A DNA stretch of 64,000 nt. It comes from Plasmodiophora brassicae. Its lineage: Eukaryota > Endomyxa: Phytomyxea > Phytomyxea > Plasmodiophorida. The notes beneath the pieces were generated by a model, which searched no databases, was not told the origin of the DNA, and saw only the letters and a program-made list of their open reading frames with translations. Position numbers and translations under genes: made by a program. The stretch is taken from positions 124,001 to 188,000 of the forward strand of contig CP145411.1 in NCBI GenBank assembly GCA_036867785.1, given 5' to 3'. This document shows positions 9,902 to 19,037 of this stretch, one piece after another (positions within the stretch are counted from its first letter, which is position 1; every line of letters starts with the position of its first letter).

Positions 9902-11941
9902 AGTGGTGGCCGCGGCGGTGGCAGTGGTGGTAGCGGTGGTGGCAGCGGTGGTGGCAGTGGTGGCCGCGGCGGTGGAAGTGGTGGCAGCGGCGGCGGAAGT
10001 GGTGGCGGCAGCGGTGGAAGTGGTGGCGGCAGCGGCGGCGGTGCTGGTTCTGGACGAGGGTCAACCATGGGCGGTCCTGGTGGATCTGGCGCTGGTAAAG
10101 GAACCGGTGGCCCTTCTGGCGCCCCTGGTGGTGGTCCAGGTGCGGGTAAAGGTCCCGGCGGTCCCAGTCCAGGAGCGGGCCCGTCGTTATCTCACCTGAC
10201 GTCGGGCGACCAGCAGAAGTGCCACGATCTGAAGCAGCAGACCCAGCAGCTGCAGAAGCAGTGCGACGAGCTCAAGCGCGCCGGCAAGCAAGGCACGCCC
10301 GAGTTCCAGGAGAAGCAGGGCCAGATCCAGAAGAACATGGGCCAGATCAAGACGATTGCTGGGCCCAGCTTCGACGTCGATGGGTTCCTTGGTGCCCCGT
10401 CCGCCAACGGAGGGTCTTCCGGCGCAGGCAGCGGCCCCTCCAGTGGGCCAGGCAATGGTGCCTCCGGCTCGTCGTCGCCCGGCTCGAGCGGCGGTTCTGG
10501 CAATGGCGGCTCCTCCACAGCACCCACCGCGTCGTCGACACCTCCCGGCAATGGGAGCCCTTCTTCGTCTTCCAGCAGCGGCGTCGGATCGTCATCGACG
10601 CCTTCAGGTAACGGATCCCCGTCAACGCCTTCGGGTAACGGATCCCCGTCGACGCCTTCGGGTAACGGATCCCCGTCGACGCCTTCGGGTAACGGATCCC
10701 CGTCGACGCCTTCGGGTAACGGATCCCCGTCGACGTCTTCGGGTAACGGGTCTCCTTCGACCGGAAGTGGTCCCAGCAACGGGTCTGCAGACTCGTCGAT
10801 GATCAGCAACCTGTCGCCGGACGACCAGAAAAAGGTGCAGAAGATGAAGGCGGCTTTCCTGAAGTTGAAGATGCAGTGCGACAGCATGATGAAAGCCGGG
10901 AAGGGCGGCACGCCCGAGTTCCAGCGGAAGCAGACCGAGATGCAGAAGCAGAAGAGCTCCATCCAGACCATCGCAGGTCCCAACTTCGACGTGGACAAGT
11001 TCCTGGGCGCTCCCAGTTCGTCGTCAGGATCCCCGTCGGCTAACGGCAACAACAGCACCTCTCCATCCTCCGGATCATCGCCGTCGGGCAACTCGTCGTC
11101 CTTGAACGGACCTTCGTCGTTCGGGTCGCCGGGCAACCCATCATCGTCGAACATGCCATCGTCGGGTTCAGCGTCACCGTTGTCCTCGTCGGGTGCCCCA
11201 GCAAACCAGTCCCCGTCTTCTTCTCCAACGGGCAGCGGTTCAGGCAACAGGACCAACGTCCCCAACGGGGGGCAGTCGCCCAACTCGTCGAACGGGAACA
11301 AGTCGCCCAACTCATCGAACGGGAACCAGTCGCCCAACTCATCGAACGGGAACCAGTCGCCCAACCCATCGAACGGGAACCAGTCGCCCAAGACATCGAA
11401 CGGGAGCCCGACGCCCAGCTCGTCGAACGGGAGCAAAGGTCCAGCGTCATCGGCAGCGGGATCGTCGCCAAGTGCTGGAGGGCCCAACGCTTCGGGCAGC
11501 TCTGGGCCTTCGACGCCGTCGTCCAGCGGATCGTCGGGCGACGTAGCGACCTCACCCGATGGGGTGGCGGCCGCCGTCATGGCGTGGAGCGTGGCCCCGT
11601 CGCCACTGAAAGCGCTGATGGCACGTTTCGCGAACCTGTCGCCGGACGCTGACAAGCAGGAGGCGCTGAAGCTGCTGGATGGTGTTCCACTCGACACCAC
11701 CGAGAAAGACCAAGCCCTACAGTGCCGGTCGGACTTCAAGGGCTCGGCGATGAAGGCGATCCGGATGGAGAAGATGGGAGCGACGTCGTCGCCGACGTAC
11801 CAGGGGGCCAAGACGACCGCCCTGGGCGCCATTGACTCGTTCAGGAACCTACTTGCCGGCAAAGTCGACCTGGACGGCACCGACGACATGGCGAGCAACT
11901 GCAAGCTATTCATGTTGAGCGGCATCGCCGGCGGCGAATGA
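9743..11941 (+). CDS. Secreted Gly/Ser-rich repeat protein, member 2 of the tandem family
   Basis: Single-exon gene of about 732 residues. ATG 9743 is preferred because it gives a clean signal peptide (SMTIAAGAAVLFIVVAVA); an in-frame ATG at 9689 would put 18 polar residues in front. Order: a poly-Gly tract interrupted by Ser/Arg (codons 9850-10062), helical module 1 (about 10195-10400), a linker with 27-bp repeats, helical module 2 (about 10800-11010), a second Ser/Asn/Pro-rich linker, and a C-terminal domain (about 11600-11938) with conserved cysteine in CKLFMLSGIAGG. Both modules carry a TPEFQ core followed by QTIAGPNFDVD or KTIAGPSFDVD and FLGAPS. The closest relative in the window is 7307-8362. 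Function not recognised. The layout, rigid modules on flexible low-complexity linkers, suggests a structural or surface protein. Confidence 0.8.
9850..10062 (+). repeat. GGTGGC-rich coding minisatellite (poly-Gly tract)
   Basis: Runs of GGT/GGC codons with interspersed AGT/CGC encode roughly 70 residues that are nearly all glycine with regular Ser or Arg. The codon alternation is imperfect, so length changes by slippage or unequal exchange are likely. It sits directly after the signal-peptide region of the secreted protein. Confidence 0.9.
10603..10755 (+). repeat. 27-bp coding tandem repeat (GNGSPSTPS), about six copies
   Basis: Six nearly identical 27-bp units, each with a GGATCC hexamer, encode nine-residue repeats GNGSPSTPS between the two helical modules. 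High unit identity implies recent homogenisation. The unit length is a multiple of three, so copy-number change keeps frame. Confidence 0.9.
11265..11440 (+). repeat. 27-bp coding tandem repeat (NGNQSPNSS), about six copies
   Basis: A second, independent nine-residue repeat array (NGNQSPNSS and variants NGNKSPNSS, NGNQSPNPS) lies in the linker before the C-terminal domain. Its sequence differs from the first array, so one gene contains two separate in-frame minisatellites of the same period. Confidence 0.85.
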
Positions 11942-11951
11942 TTCGTTTGAA

Positions 11952-11957
11952 AATAAA
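11952..11957 (+). terminator. AATAAA polyadenylation signal candidate
   Basis: A canonical hexamer lies 10 bases after the stop codon of the secreted Gly/Ser-rich protein. That is very close to the stop, which would imply an extremely short 3' UTR. Confidence 0.4.
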
Positions 11958-12114
11958 CAGTCGGCCGTTTACAGTCAGAGACGACGCGATGCGGGCGTAT
12001 GACGAGCTGACCTCCTCTAATGCGATTCGGGCACAAAGTTGTCCACAATGAAGTTGATTGCCGGCGCCTGAGTCACAGGAACCCGCAGGACGTCAGTCAG
12101 CGTCGGCCAGGGGC

Positions 12115-13104
12115 CTACTGCAGATGGGGATGAACAGGGGCGCTTACGGGCGACGTCAGCAACGAGGTGACAAGCGCGTGCACGCGACTGTAACTGCATC
12201 CCGGCATGAACTCTTCGCCCGATCTCCGGGCGTACCTCAGAGCATGGCACAGGGATTCCTGGACCGAGTGGACCGTCGTTTCAGGGTTCTGGGCGCTTCC
12301 GTCCACTGCAATGCATGGGTGCGTTCAGTCCCGACCCATCCACCTTGCGCAACCGCGCTGACCTAGGCAGGCCAGGAATCGCATGGCGCTCACATCGCCC
12401 ATGTTGTACAGCGGCTGTCAGGCGCGAGACACGGTCAGGAGACGGGGCGGATGCAATGTGACACTAGGCAACGCACCTTGTTGATGAGGAGCGAATCGAT
12501 GTGGAACTTGCTGCTTGGGTTCGCCGGGCCCACAAGCCGTGCCGCATGGATCAGGGCAATGACGTCGTGGAAGCAAGCGTCGTCGGTGGCCGCATCGAGG
12601 GGTGGCCCCATATCGACGCTCTGCGACGCCATCGATTCCACTTCTTTCGCGGGCGTCTGCGTGGCGAAGTCGGACCGCGTATCGCCGTTCGCCGACTCAC
12701 GATCCGAGCACGCCCGCTCGTCTGGCTCAGCATCCTTCGGCTACACAGTGCAGATCGTGAATATGGCAACAGCCAACGTGCAGTGGAACAACGCGGGGTA
12801 CTACACAACCTGTATCCCCTCGAGGACGATCTCAATCTGGGATTTTCTCAGCTTCTCCAACCTGAGCAATGCGTAAGCAAGATCCGGCACGTGAGCATCA
12901 GCCTGAATGGCAAACGCACTCGCTAAGAGTCGTGGCAACGGCCTCCTTGGACGCCAGGATGCGCTTCTGTTCATCGTTGAGCGCCTTGCCGGATTCGGCG
13001 ACCTGCTCCAGCTTCTCGACCTTGTCGAGCTTCTTCCGCCACGCGCGGATCCGCTTGCCGGTCGCCAGCACCAGCGGATCGTTGTCCGCGGGCGTCCCGC
13101 TCAT
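12115..13104 (-). CDS. Caprin-like coiled-coil protein (tentative)
   Basis: Spliced minus-strand gene starting at ATG 13104 (MSGTPADNDPLVLATGKRIR). The first exon encodes a charged helix, AWRKKLDKVEKLEQVAESGK ALNDEQ, of the kind seen in the Caprin homology region (KKLxxLExxxxxxxxGxxLNxDQ). The next exon (ELEKLRKSQIEIVL) continues the helix. A third exon carries an acidic linker and SVDMGPPLDAATDDACFHDV and SKFHIDSLLINK. The last contains SVQESLCHAL and FMPGCSYSRVHALV, which parallels the Caprin dimerisation segment. Caprins are cytoplasmic mRNA-binding proteins that control translation. The junction near 12290 is uncertain: the strongest acceptor is out of frame and I used the next one. The 3' end may instead extend to about 12017, where an open segment (INFIVDNFVPES) ends. 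Confidence 0.45.
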
Positions 13105-13316
13105 CCACAGCGCTCTCGGCGCTTGCATCGTCATCGGTCGCCACCGGCCACGGACTTTGCTCTTCGTACGGTATCTGCGAACCCGCCTGGCCGTCTTGCT
13201 TCGACCAGCGAGAAACACCCAGGGTCTACCGGTGAGTTCGATCATTTAGAATGATGCCCATGCCAACGTAGCGCGGCGGCGCACGTAGCATAAAGGGCGC
13301 GCACGGCTGCGTACCG

Positions 13317-13570
13317 TACAGAGCGGCGAGCTGTAGTCTACAGCGCGCCGACCTGCAGTCTACACCGCGCCGAGCTGCAGTCTCCAGAGCGCCGGGCTGC
13401 AGTCTACAGAGCGGCGAGCTGCAGTCTTCAGAGCGTCGAGCTGCAGTCTGCAGAGCGTCGAGCTGCAGTCTGCAGAGCGTCGAGCTGCAGTCTGCAGAGC
13501 GTCGAGCTGCAGCGTCTGCGTACAGAGCGGTGAGCTGCAGTCCACCGTACAGAGAGCAGAGCTGCAAAGT
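13317..13570. repeat. 22-bp minisatellite (unit CAGAGCGTCGAGCTGCAGTCTG), about 11 copies
   Basis: Tandem units of 22 bp, each with the palindrome CTGCAG. They are best conserved in the middle (about 13428-13515) and degenerate at both edges. The array fills most of the gap between the divergent Caprin-like gene and Elongin C, so it lies in or beside both promoters. Confidence 0.9.
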
Positions 13571-13636
13571 CCGGGCTGCGGCCGGATCGCATGCGGCGCC
13601 TGTGACGGGTGCAGCCAGCCGCCAGCGGGAGTATCC

Positions 13637-14113
13637 ATGGACGACCTGGGCCTCGACGTCGACGACGACGACCTGAACGCGTCGACGCCCGCCTCCAAGT
13701 TCGTCAAGCTGGTCAGGTAGGCACGCGCGCCCTGTGACGTTTTCCTCGGCCCTGGACTCACCGGCCGGCGTGCAGCAGCGGCGATCACGAATTCATCGTC
13801 GATCGCGACGTCGTCATGGCGTCGAGCGCCATCGCCCGCATGCTGAATGGCCCTGGACAATGGGGTGAAACGGTCGGCCCGATGCCGACCGTCCGGTTCG
13901 AGAACATATCAACGCCAATCCTGCAGAAGGTGATCCAGTACTTCTACTACAAGGCCCGGTACGACAACGTGGAATCCGACACGCCTCTCCCAGGTCTATG
14001 CTTACGCCTGGCCGAGCGGCACGTTCGTTGCAACTGACCGTGCTTCAGAATTCGACATGAAGATGGAGTACGTCCTGCCTCTGATCCTCGCCTCCCATTT
14101 CCTGGACTGCTAA
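13637..14113 (+). CDS. ELOC: Elongin C
   Basis: Three exons (13637-13716, 13776-13993, 14049-14113) encode 120 residues of the SKP1/BTB fold. Diagnostic segments are SSGDHEFIVDRDVVMASSA, MLNGPGQWGE, VIQYFYYKARYDNV and the C-terminus LILASHFLDC, all close to animal and plant Elongin C. It is the adaptor that links cullin-2/5 scaffolds to BC-box substrate receptors and also forms the Elongin BC complex that stimulates RNA polymerase II elongation. It is slightly longer at the N-terminus than human ELOC, with an acidic head (DDLGLDVDDDDL). Exon sum and phases are consistent. Confidence 0.95.
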
Positions 14114-14192
14114 ACGGCCATTGTCACCGGTGCAACCCGCGTGTCGTTTGTGAAACCGCCACCAGTAGCGGCCACATCAACGTTATAGGATT

Positions 14193-15602
14193 CTACACTG
14201 GCGCCTGCTGTTTCCCGCCAATGTAGAGGGCCCTGGCGAAATCGTGACTCGTGCCGATGGCGCCGTTCAGGCGCTGTTTCAGGTCATCGTGTTCCTGCAG
14301 GAGGCGGGCGCGCTCGCTTCGCAGCTGGCGGACCTCGAACCGGGCCGCGGCGATCTCCTGCGCCGGCTTCTGCTCCTTGTTCAGCGACCACAACCGCAGG
14401 ATGCGCTCGCACAGGTCCAGGCGCCCCTGCAACGTCGCCATGGTCTCACGTGCCGACAGCACCATCTCCTGCAGGCACTGCTTCCGCTTCCGCGCCTCGT
14501 GCTTCAGCTGATGCCGCAACGACTGTGTATGCCCGAGCATCTGCGCCGTCTGTCAGCATCGCCCCACAGGCGCACGTCCACCCTCTGTCACCTTCTCGTT
14601 CGCCTGGCTGAGGCCGTTGTTAACGTTGGCGCACTGCAGGCGGTGGGCGTTCAGGTTGCGACGGGCGTCCTCGCATGACGCCGTCAGGCGCGCCTGCAGG
14701 GCCTCGTTCCTGGCGATCGCCTGCGACACGACGCGGTCGCGCTCGATCATGCCGACGAACTCTTCGGTGCGCTCGCCGTTCGTGCTGACGTACTCGGCGT
14801 GCTGTGCGGCGTACTCCTGCTCGCACGACTCTGCAAACACGGGCCAGGTTAGTGTGCTCGGCGCCCCGCGTCGGTCACGCGCCTGACCGATCTGAGCGTG
14901 CAGGGTGACGCGTAACGCTGACAGGCGCTCCTGGTCCTTGACGGCCTCACGAGCCTGCGCGAGCTCGCTCTCCTCCAGGGCGATGCTCTCCTGGCTGCCG
15001 CGCTGCAGGGCGTCAACGGCGAGGCGATTCGCTCGCGTGAACTCGCTGGCCTGCGCCCGGAGCGTGTCGATCTCGGCCTGCAGGTCGCGAACCAGGCCCT
15101 CCTTGAGCGCCGTCAGCTCTCGCGTGCTGTTGCCCATGTGCTCGGCGAACATGGCGATCAGCGTCGTCAGCTGCGCGTCGGCACTGTGATGCCTGCGATC
15201 GCGGAGCGAGACGCGCTCGTCGAACTCGGCTCGGGTGGCCTGCTGTGCGTCGGTCCACCTCGACAGCGATTCACGCAGCTCCTTCGCTTTCTGTTCGGCC
15301 TCCGACGCCAGCCTCGCCCTGGCCGATTCGGTCATCTCCTTGACCAGCGCCGCTATTCGCGTGTGACGCGGGCCGTCCATGGCCGCGAGCATCGCCTGGC
15401 GGCGCTCCTTCCGCCACACGTCGACCTCCTTGGCGACGTCGCTGAACGCAGACAAGTGCTTCGCTGTCTCGTTCGCGCCGACGTCCTGTCGCGACGCGAT
15501 GCCGTCGACGACGGGTGCAGGCGCCTGCTGCTGCCCGTTGCCGCTGACATCACCGCCTTTGCCCTTGATCAGCTTGCCGACGCTGGCGCCGCCACCGCCC
15601 AT
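14193..15602 (-). CDS. Coiled-coil protein, possibly flagellar DRC2/CCDC65-like
   Basis: Three minus-strand exons (15602-14888, 14830-14592, 14540-14193) give about 433 residues. After a Gly/Gln-rich start the protein is helical and coiled-coil throughout, with few prolines. The distal part (HTQSLRHQLKHEARKRKQ, then LCERILRLWSLNKEQ) resembles the end of the conserved region of CCDC65/DRC2, a nexin-dynein regulatory complex subunit of motile axonemes, where a similar GEKILxLAExxRK segment occurs. That similarity is weak and judged by eye. A generic coiled coil of another function is possible. Start ATG 15602; the codon just before it is GTG, not a second ATG. Confidence 0.45.
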
Positions 15603-16030
15603 CACTCAGGGACGATAATATCCAGGCGGGAATATCTGCCACCCGGTGCCCACACATCGTCAGGTATCTCTCGACGTTGGTCTTCCGGACCGTGGCGATC
15701 GGAGCGGCGTCTAGCCTGGGTGCTCCTGTGCATTGGCCTGTCCGTGTCGCCCGAGGCCTTCGCCGCCCTACATGACATGCATCCGGCACGATCTGGCAGA
15801 TGAAGGTGTCGCCTGCGACGCGTGCGCCGCGAACCTACGTCGGCACCTGCTGCAGATTCCAAACAGTCTCCCGTGTCGTCGTCGACGTCAGGGGCGGACG
15901 GCTACTCGTTGATGCACACGGCTGAGTCGCAGTCGACGTCGTCGTCAGGTCTGCGGCGACGCCCGACGCATGCTACTTTGTCACCCCGGTCACGACGCGC
16001 TCCTGTCAGTAATATCGTTCATTGGTGGGG
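15603..16030. other. Spacer with unresolved short open frames
   Basis: This spacer of 428 bases lies between the divergently placed start of the coiled-coil gene and the 3' end of the expansin-like gene. Open frames exist on both strands (for example an Arg/Ser-rich one on the plus strand from 15822), but none has splice signals, composition or similarity that I can defend. Confidence 0.4.
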
Positions 16031-16962
16031 TCACGCCAGGTGCAGCATCATGGCGATCGCGCCGACAACGAGGGCGAGGATGGCGGGTGCGGCGACGGCG
16101 CCGGGGTTGCCTTTCGCATTGGCGGCGGGCGGCGACGTCGCTGGCGGATCCGTGCACGTCCCCTGGAACTGGACGCCGGCGTCGCGGACGGCGCCGTCGG
16201 ACGGGACAGACGGCACCGTGAACGTCAGCTGCTCGTTGCCCACTGACGTGATCTGCACCTTCATCGGCAGCGCGATCGACCCCGACGGCATGTTCCAGTC
16301 CACCGAGTTCGACATCCGCTGGAGCATGGTGTACCCTGAGCCGGCACCTGGCCGCCACAGACGCGATGTCAAATGCAGACGGCGCAGGCGGGCGCCCGGG
16401 AACCGTCGTCGTACGTACCCGTGACGGCGACCGCGCTGATACCGACGACGAAGTTGGAGAAGCCGATGGACGGGCTGTTGGACGCGGTGGCGCCCACAGA
16501 GAACCTGTACTTGATGGTGCCCTGGACGGCGCACTTGACGAACGCGAAGGAGATGGTGGTCCCGTCGCCGCCCAGGCGTTTCCCAGTGCTGCTGGAGACC
16601 AGGATGTCGCCGGGGTTCACGTTGTTGGTCGAGTCGATGACGGTGAGGACCTCCGAGTACCCGGTTGACGACGTCACGTTGATGCAGGCGCCGCAGGCGG
16701 CCCCGTTCTGGAACGGGGCGTAGTTCACCGACGCGAACCGATCGTCGTTGTTGTCGAAGAACGGGTCCTGGTTCTGGCAGGCGGCCGTCGTTTGCGCGGC
16801 GGGGCCCTGGATCAGCCACTTGTCGAACAGCGCGTACTGGACGACGTTGCCGGCGTACGGCAGCGCTGCCGTCGTGCAGTTGGCATCGGCGGCAACGCCC
16901 TGCGTGGCGACGGCAATGGCGATGACGACGACGGCAGCGCAGGCAGACGCAGTGGCGACCAT
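16031..16962 (-). CDS. GPI-anchored expansin-like protein
   Basis: Two exons (16962-16419, 16347-16031), 286 residues. A signal peptide (ASACAAVVVIAIAVATQGVA) is followed by a double-psi beta-barrel domain (NVVQYALFDKW, GAACGACINVTSS, VLTVIDSTNNVNPGDI). The expansin second (CBM63-like) domain follows (GTIKYRFSVG, FVVGISAVAVTG, YTMLQRMSNSVDWNMPSG). The C-terminus (NPGAVAAPAILALVVGAIAM) is a typical GPI-attachment tail. Expansins loosen cellulose-xyloglucan contacts without hydrolysis. In microbes they aid plant colonisation or remodel the organism's own wall. The single intron removes 71 bases with a strong GTACGT donor. Membrane anchoring rather than release suggests action at the cell surface, either on its own wall or at the host interface. 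Confidence 0.88.
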
Positions 16963-17324
16963 GGCTGGGGGGGATGGGGGTCACGCCGTTCCCGCTTCGC
17001 TATCCAAGTGTGTGCAGGTGAACGTAACGTGGCACGCGCCGCGCCACGAGCCATACGGGACTAATCCGGAGCGCGGACGTCGGAGCGCAATCGCAATCGC
17101 ACGTGCAGACGACGGGTGATAGGGGCCGCTTACAGCCCGTTGAAAACCAATGTCGGCGACCTGCTATCGTGGAAAACCAATGTCGGCGACCTGCTATCGT
17201 GGAATGCGATTGACCGGCAGCACTGGTTCGGCTTGGGGCGTACACGTTCTGCCCAAACGGCATCATCCATCCATCGACGATTGTCATCGGGTCGCAAAGG
17301 TTCCACGGGCCAAAACGATCCAAC
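16963..17324. other. Spacer upstream of the expansin-like gene
   Basis: This spacer of 362 bases holds the expansin promoter side and a 30-bp tandem duplication (17142-17201). I see no coding region in it. Confidence 0.5.
17142..17201. repeat. Perfect 30-bp direct duplication
   Basis: The 30 bases 17142-17171 are repeated exactly at 17172-17201. It is probably a recent replication-slippage event about 125 bases from the tRNA gene. Confidence 0.95.
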
Positions 17325-17395
17325 GCGCCGCGAGGGGTTCGAACCCTCGACCGTCGGCTCATAAGACCGAAACTCTGCCACTGAGTTAGCGGCGC
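17325..17395 (-). tRNA. tRNA-Ile(UAU), no intron
   Basis: A 71-nt cloverleaf reads cleanly on the minus strand. Acceptor GCGCCGC/GCGGCGC pairs in all seven positions. D stem is ACTC/GAGT, anticodon stem TCGGT/GCCGA (one G-T pair) with loop CTTATGA, variable loop CGGTC, and T stem GAGGG/CCCTC with loop TTCGAAC. The B box GGTTCGAACCC is canonical and the A box (TAACTCAGTGG) near-canonical. The anticodon is UAU, reading AUA. Two oddities: there is no intron, whereas tRNA-Ile(UAU) genes of many eukaryotes have one, and position 37 is G instead of the A normally modified to t6A. CCA is not encoded. Confidence 0.88.
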
Positions 17396-17887
17396 GCAAT
17401 CATACACGATATGTCGGCACCGGAGTCCATGCCCGATCAAGTCTGCTAAGTTGATGACGTATCTGAACCTGGCTGCGCTGTGAGCACCTAAAGCGAAGCG
17501 CATCGGCAATGTCCCGGCATCGGCGTGTGTACGCACTGAACATGGTTATCGGCGACCTTGCAGGCCGTGGAACCGCCCGGTCGTTGACCTCGGGCGTTGC
17601 CATCGAGCGAACTCGCGGCCATCCGATCTGCAATGTCTGCCAGCGTGCACGGCCTGACGCCAGTGCTCCCGTTCCTTGCCCTGCTGGTGTACCTGCGTGA
17701 TATCGGTCGGGTGCATGAATGCCTGGAGGCGCCGACTGACGTGCCCTGCCTCAGCGGCTCGCATCTGACAATGGCAGCAACCTGCGTGTGCCTTACGGCC
17801 GCAGCTTCGGCGCACTCGGCACTCCGTAGCAGACGCAGTTCGGCGCGAGGCTCCTTTCGACGGCGCGTTTTCGCTCTACGAAGCCGT
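17396..17887. other. Spacer between the tRNA and THUMPD1 genes
   Basis: This spacer of 492 bases is open in parts on both strands, including a frame continuous with THUMPD1 upstream of its ATG. The extra residues look unlike any TAN1 N-terminus and are probably non-coding. Nothing else is recognised. Confidence 0.4.
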
Positions 17888-18920
17888 ATGAAGCGTTGCG
17901 TCCAGAGAGGCGGCGGCAGGCCCGGCAAGCGATCCAAGCATGGGTTGCGGACGCCAGATCGTGGCATGGTCGGAGTGCTGGTTACGTGCGAGCGCGGCAG
18001 GGAAGACGCATGCTGGCGGGAAGTGCAGAGGCTGCTGGACGATGTCTTGGACGAGCACTGGTCTCGTCAGCAGGAGCCCGAAACCTCTGAAAACGCAGAC
18101 GTGTCTGTCAGCGATGCGTTGGATCGGGAACTGGCGGAACTGAAGGAAGAACCAAGTTCGTTGCGTTATGCAACGGAATGCAGGCAGAGCATATGCTGAC
18201 CGGGTGTTTTCAGGGAACGAAAGAGTGTTCCGCTTGAATAACTTCAACATCACAGGAACTGTCTTCGTCCAAATCGCGGAGGCATCTGTGGATCCGGTCC
18301 AAGTCGTCGAACATATTTTCGAACGCCTGAACGCCTCGAAATCACCAATTACAAAGTAACGACACGTCGTGCGCAACCGGCTCGCAATCACTGTGCTGAC
18401 CACACGTTGTATGGGCAGGTTCGTTGACCGCATTATACCTTTGCAGCTGTTGTGCCGCGCGAATGAGGAAGAACTCAACAACGCGTTGCCCGAGTTCATT
18501 GCCAGCAAGTTTACCGGCATCGACGAGTCGCTTACGGTATTCGGCCGTGGTGGATGCTGGGCACGCTAGAAAGGTTGACCGTTGTTACAATAGTTCGCGT
18601 GTAGGGTGGAGAAGCGACATTGTCCCGATTTGAAAACGAAACCGACGATTGAGTTAATGGCGGGCATGGTGGTGCCTGCCGCACGGCCTGTGAAGCTGTC
18701 TGATCCCGATATCGTCATCATGATGCAAGTTATGCAGGTGCGTTCGCCATCTGTACGTTAGCGCAAAGGTTACTGAAGGGATCCGCTTCAGAACTGGGCG
18801 GGCGTCTCTGTGGTAGGCCCGCACCTGTTCGCCAAGTTGAACGAGTTCCGACTACGCCATGCTGCACGGAAACTGATGGCCGACGAGCAGCATCCTGGGC
18901 CTGACGAACAGGCTTCATAA
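17888..18920 (+). CDS. THUMPD1: THUMPD1/TAN1, tRNA acetylation adaptor
   Basis: Five short exons (17888-18155, 18214-18355, 18419-18536, 18594-18737, 18792-18920), 266 residues. A basic N-terminus is followed by GMVGVLVTCERGREDACWRE, the conserved entry of TAN1 proteins, then DVSVSDALDRELAEL. The middle (FNITGTVFVQIAE, VVEHIFERLNASK, FVDRIIPLQLLCRA) and the THUMP end (PVKLSDPDIVIMMQVM, then WAGVSVVG) follow the family order exactly. TAN1/THUMPD1 binds tRNA and positions NAT10/Kre33 for N4-acetylation of cytidine 12 in tRNA-Ser and tRNA-Leu. Introns of 50-65 nt were placed by frame and all junctions are consistent. The gene ends 117 bases from the stop codon of the convergent adaptin gene. Confidence 0.88.
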
Positions 18921-19037
18921 ACATGTTATGCAGGATTTGTGCCGGTTTCGCTGTTCGGGGAACGAAGTCCAGATTGCGTGTTATTTGTTGGAAATATGTT
19001 TGCGCGGGGCCATTACATTTGGCGACGCTACGCCTCG

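Noticed and set aside
10192-12048. A 618-codon open frame on the minus strand across the Gly/Ser-rich secreted gene
   Set aside because: It mirrors the plus-strand gene, is Asp/Pro/Leu-rich from reading GGATCC-type repeats backwards, and has no signal, domain or splice evidence. The plus strand has a signal peptide and a paralogue next door.
12017-12114. An extra 3' exon of the Caprin-like gene
   Set aside because: The segment INFIVDNFVPES looks protein-like, but no donor/acceptor pair joins it in frame, so it is mentioned only as an alternative end.
17488-17967. A 159-codon minus-strand frame overlapping the THUMPD1 start
   Set aside because: Arg/Cys-rich with no motif, and it conflicts with the well-supported THUMPD1 first exon.
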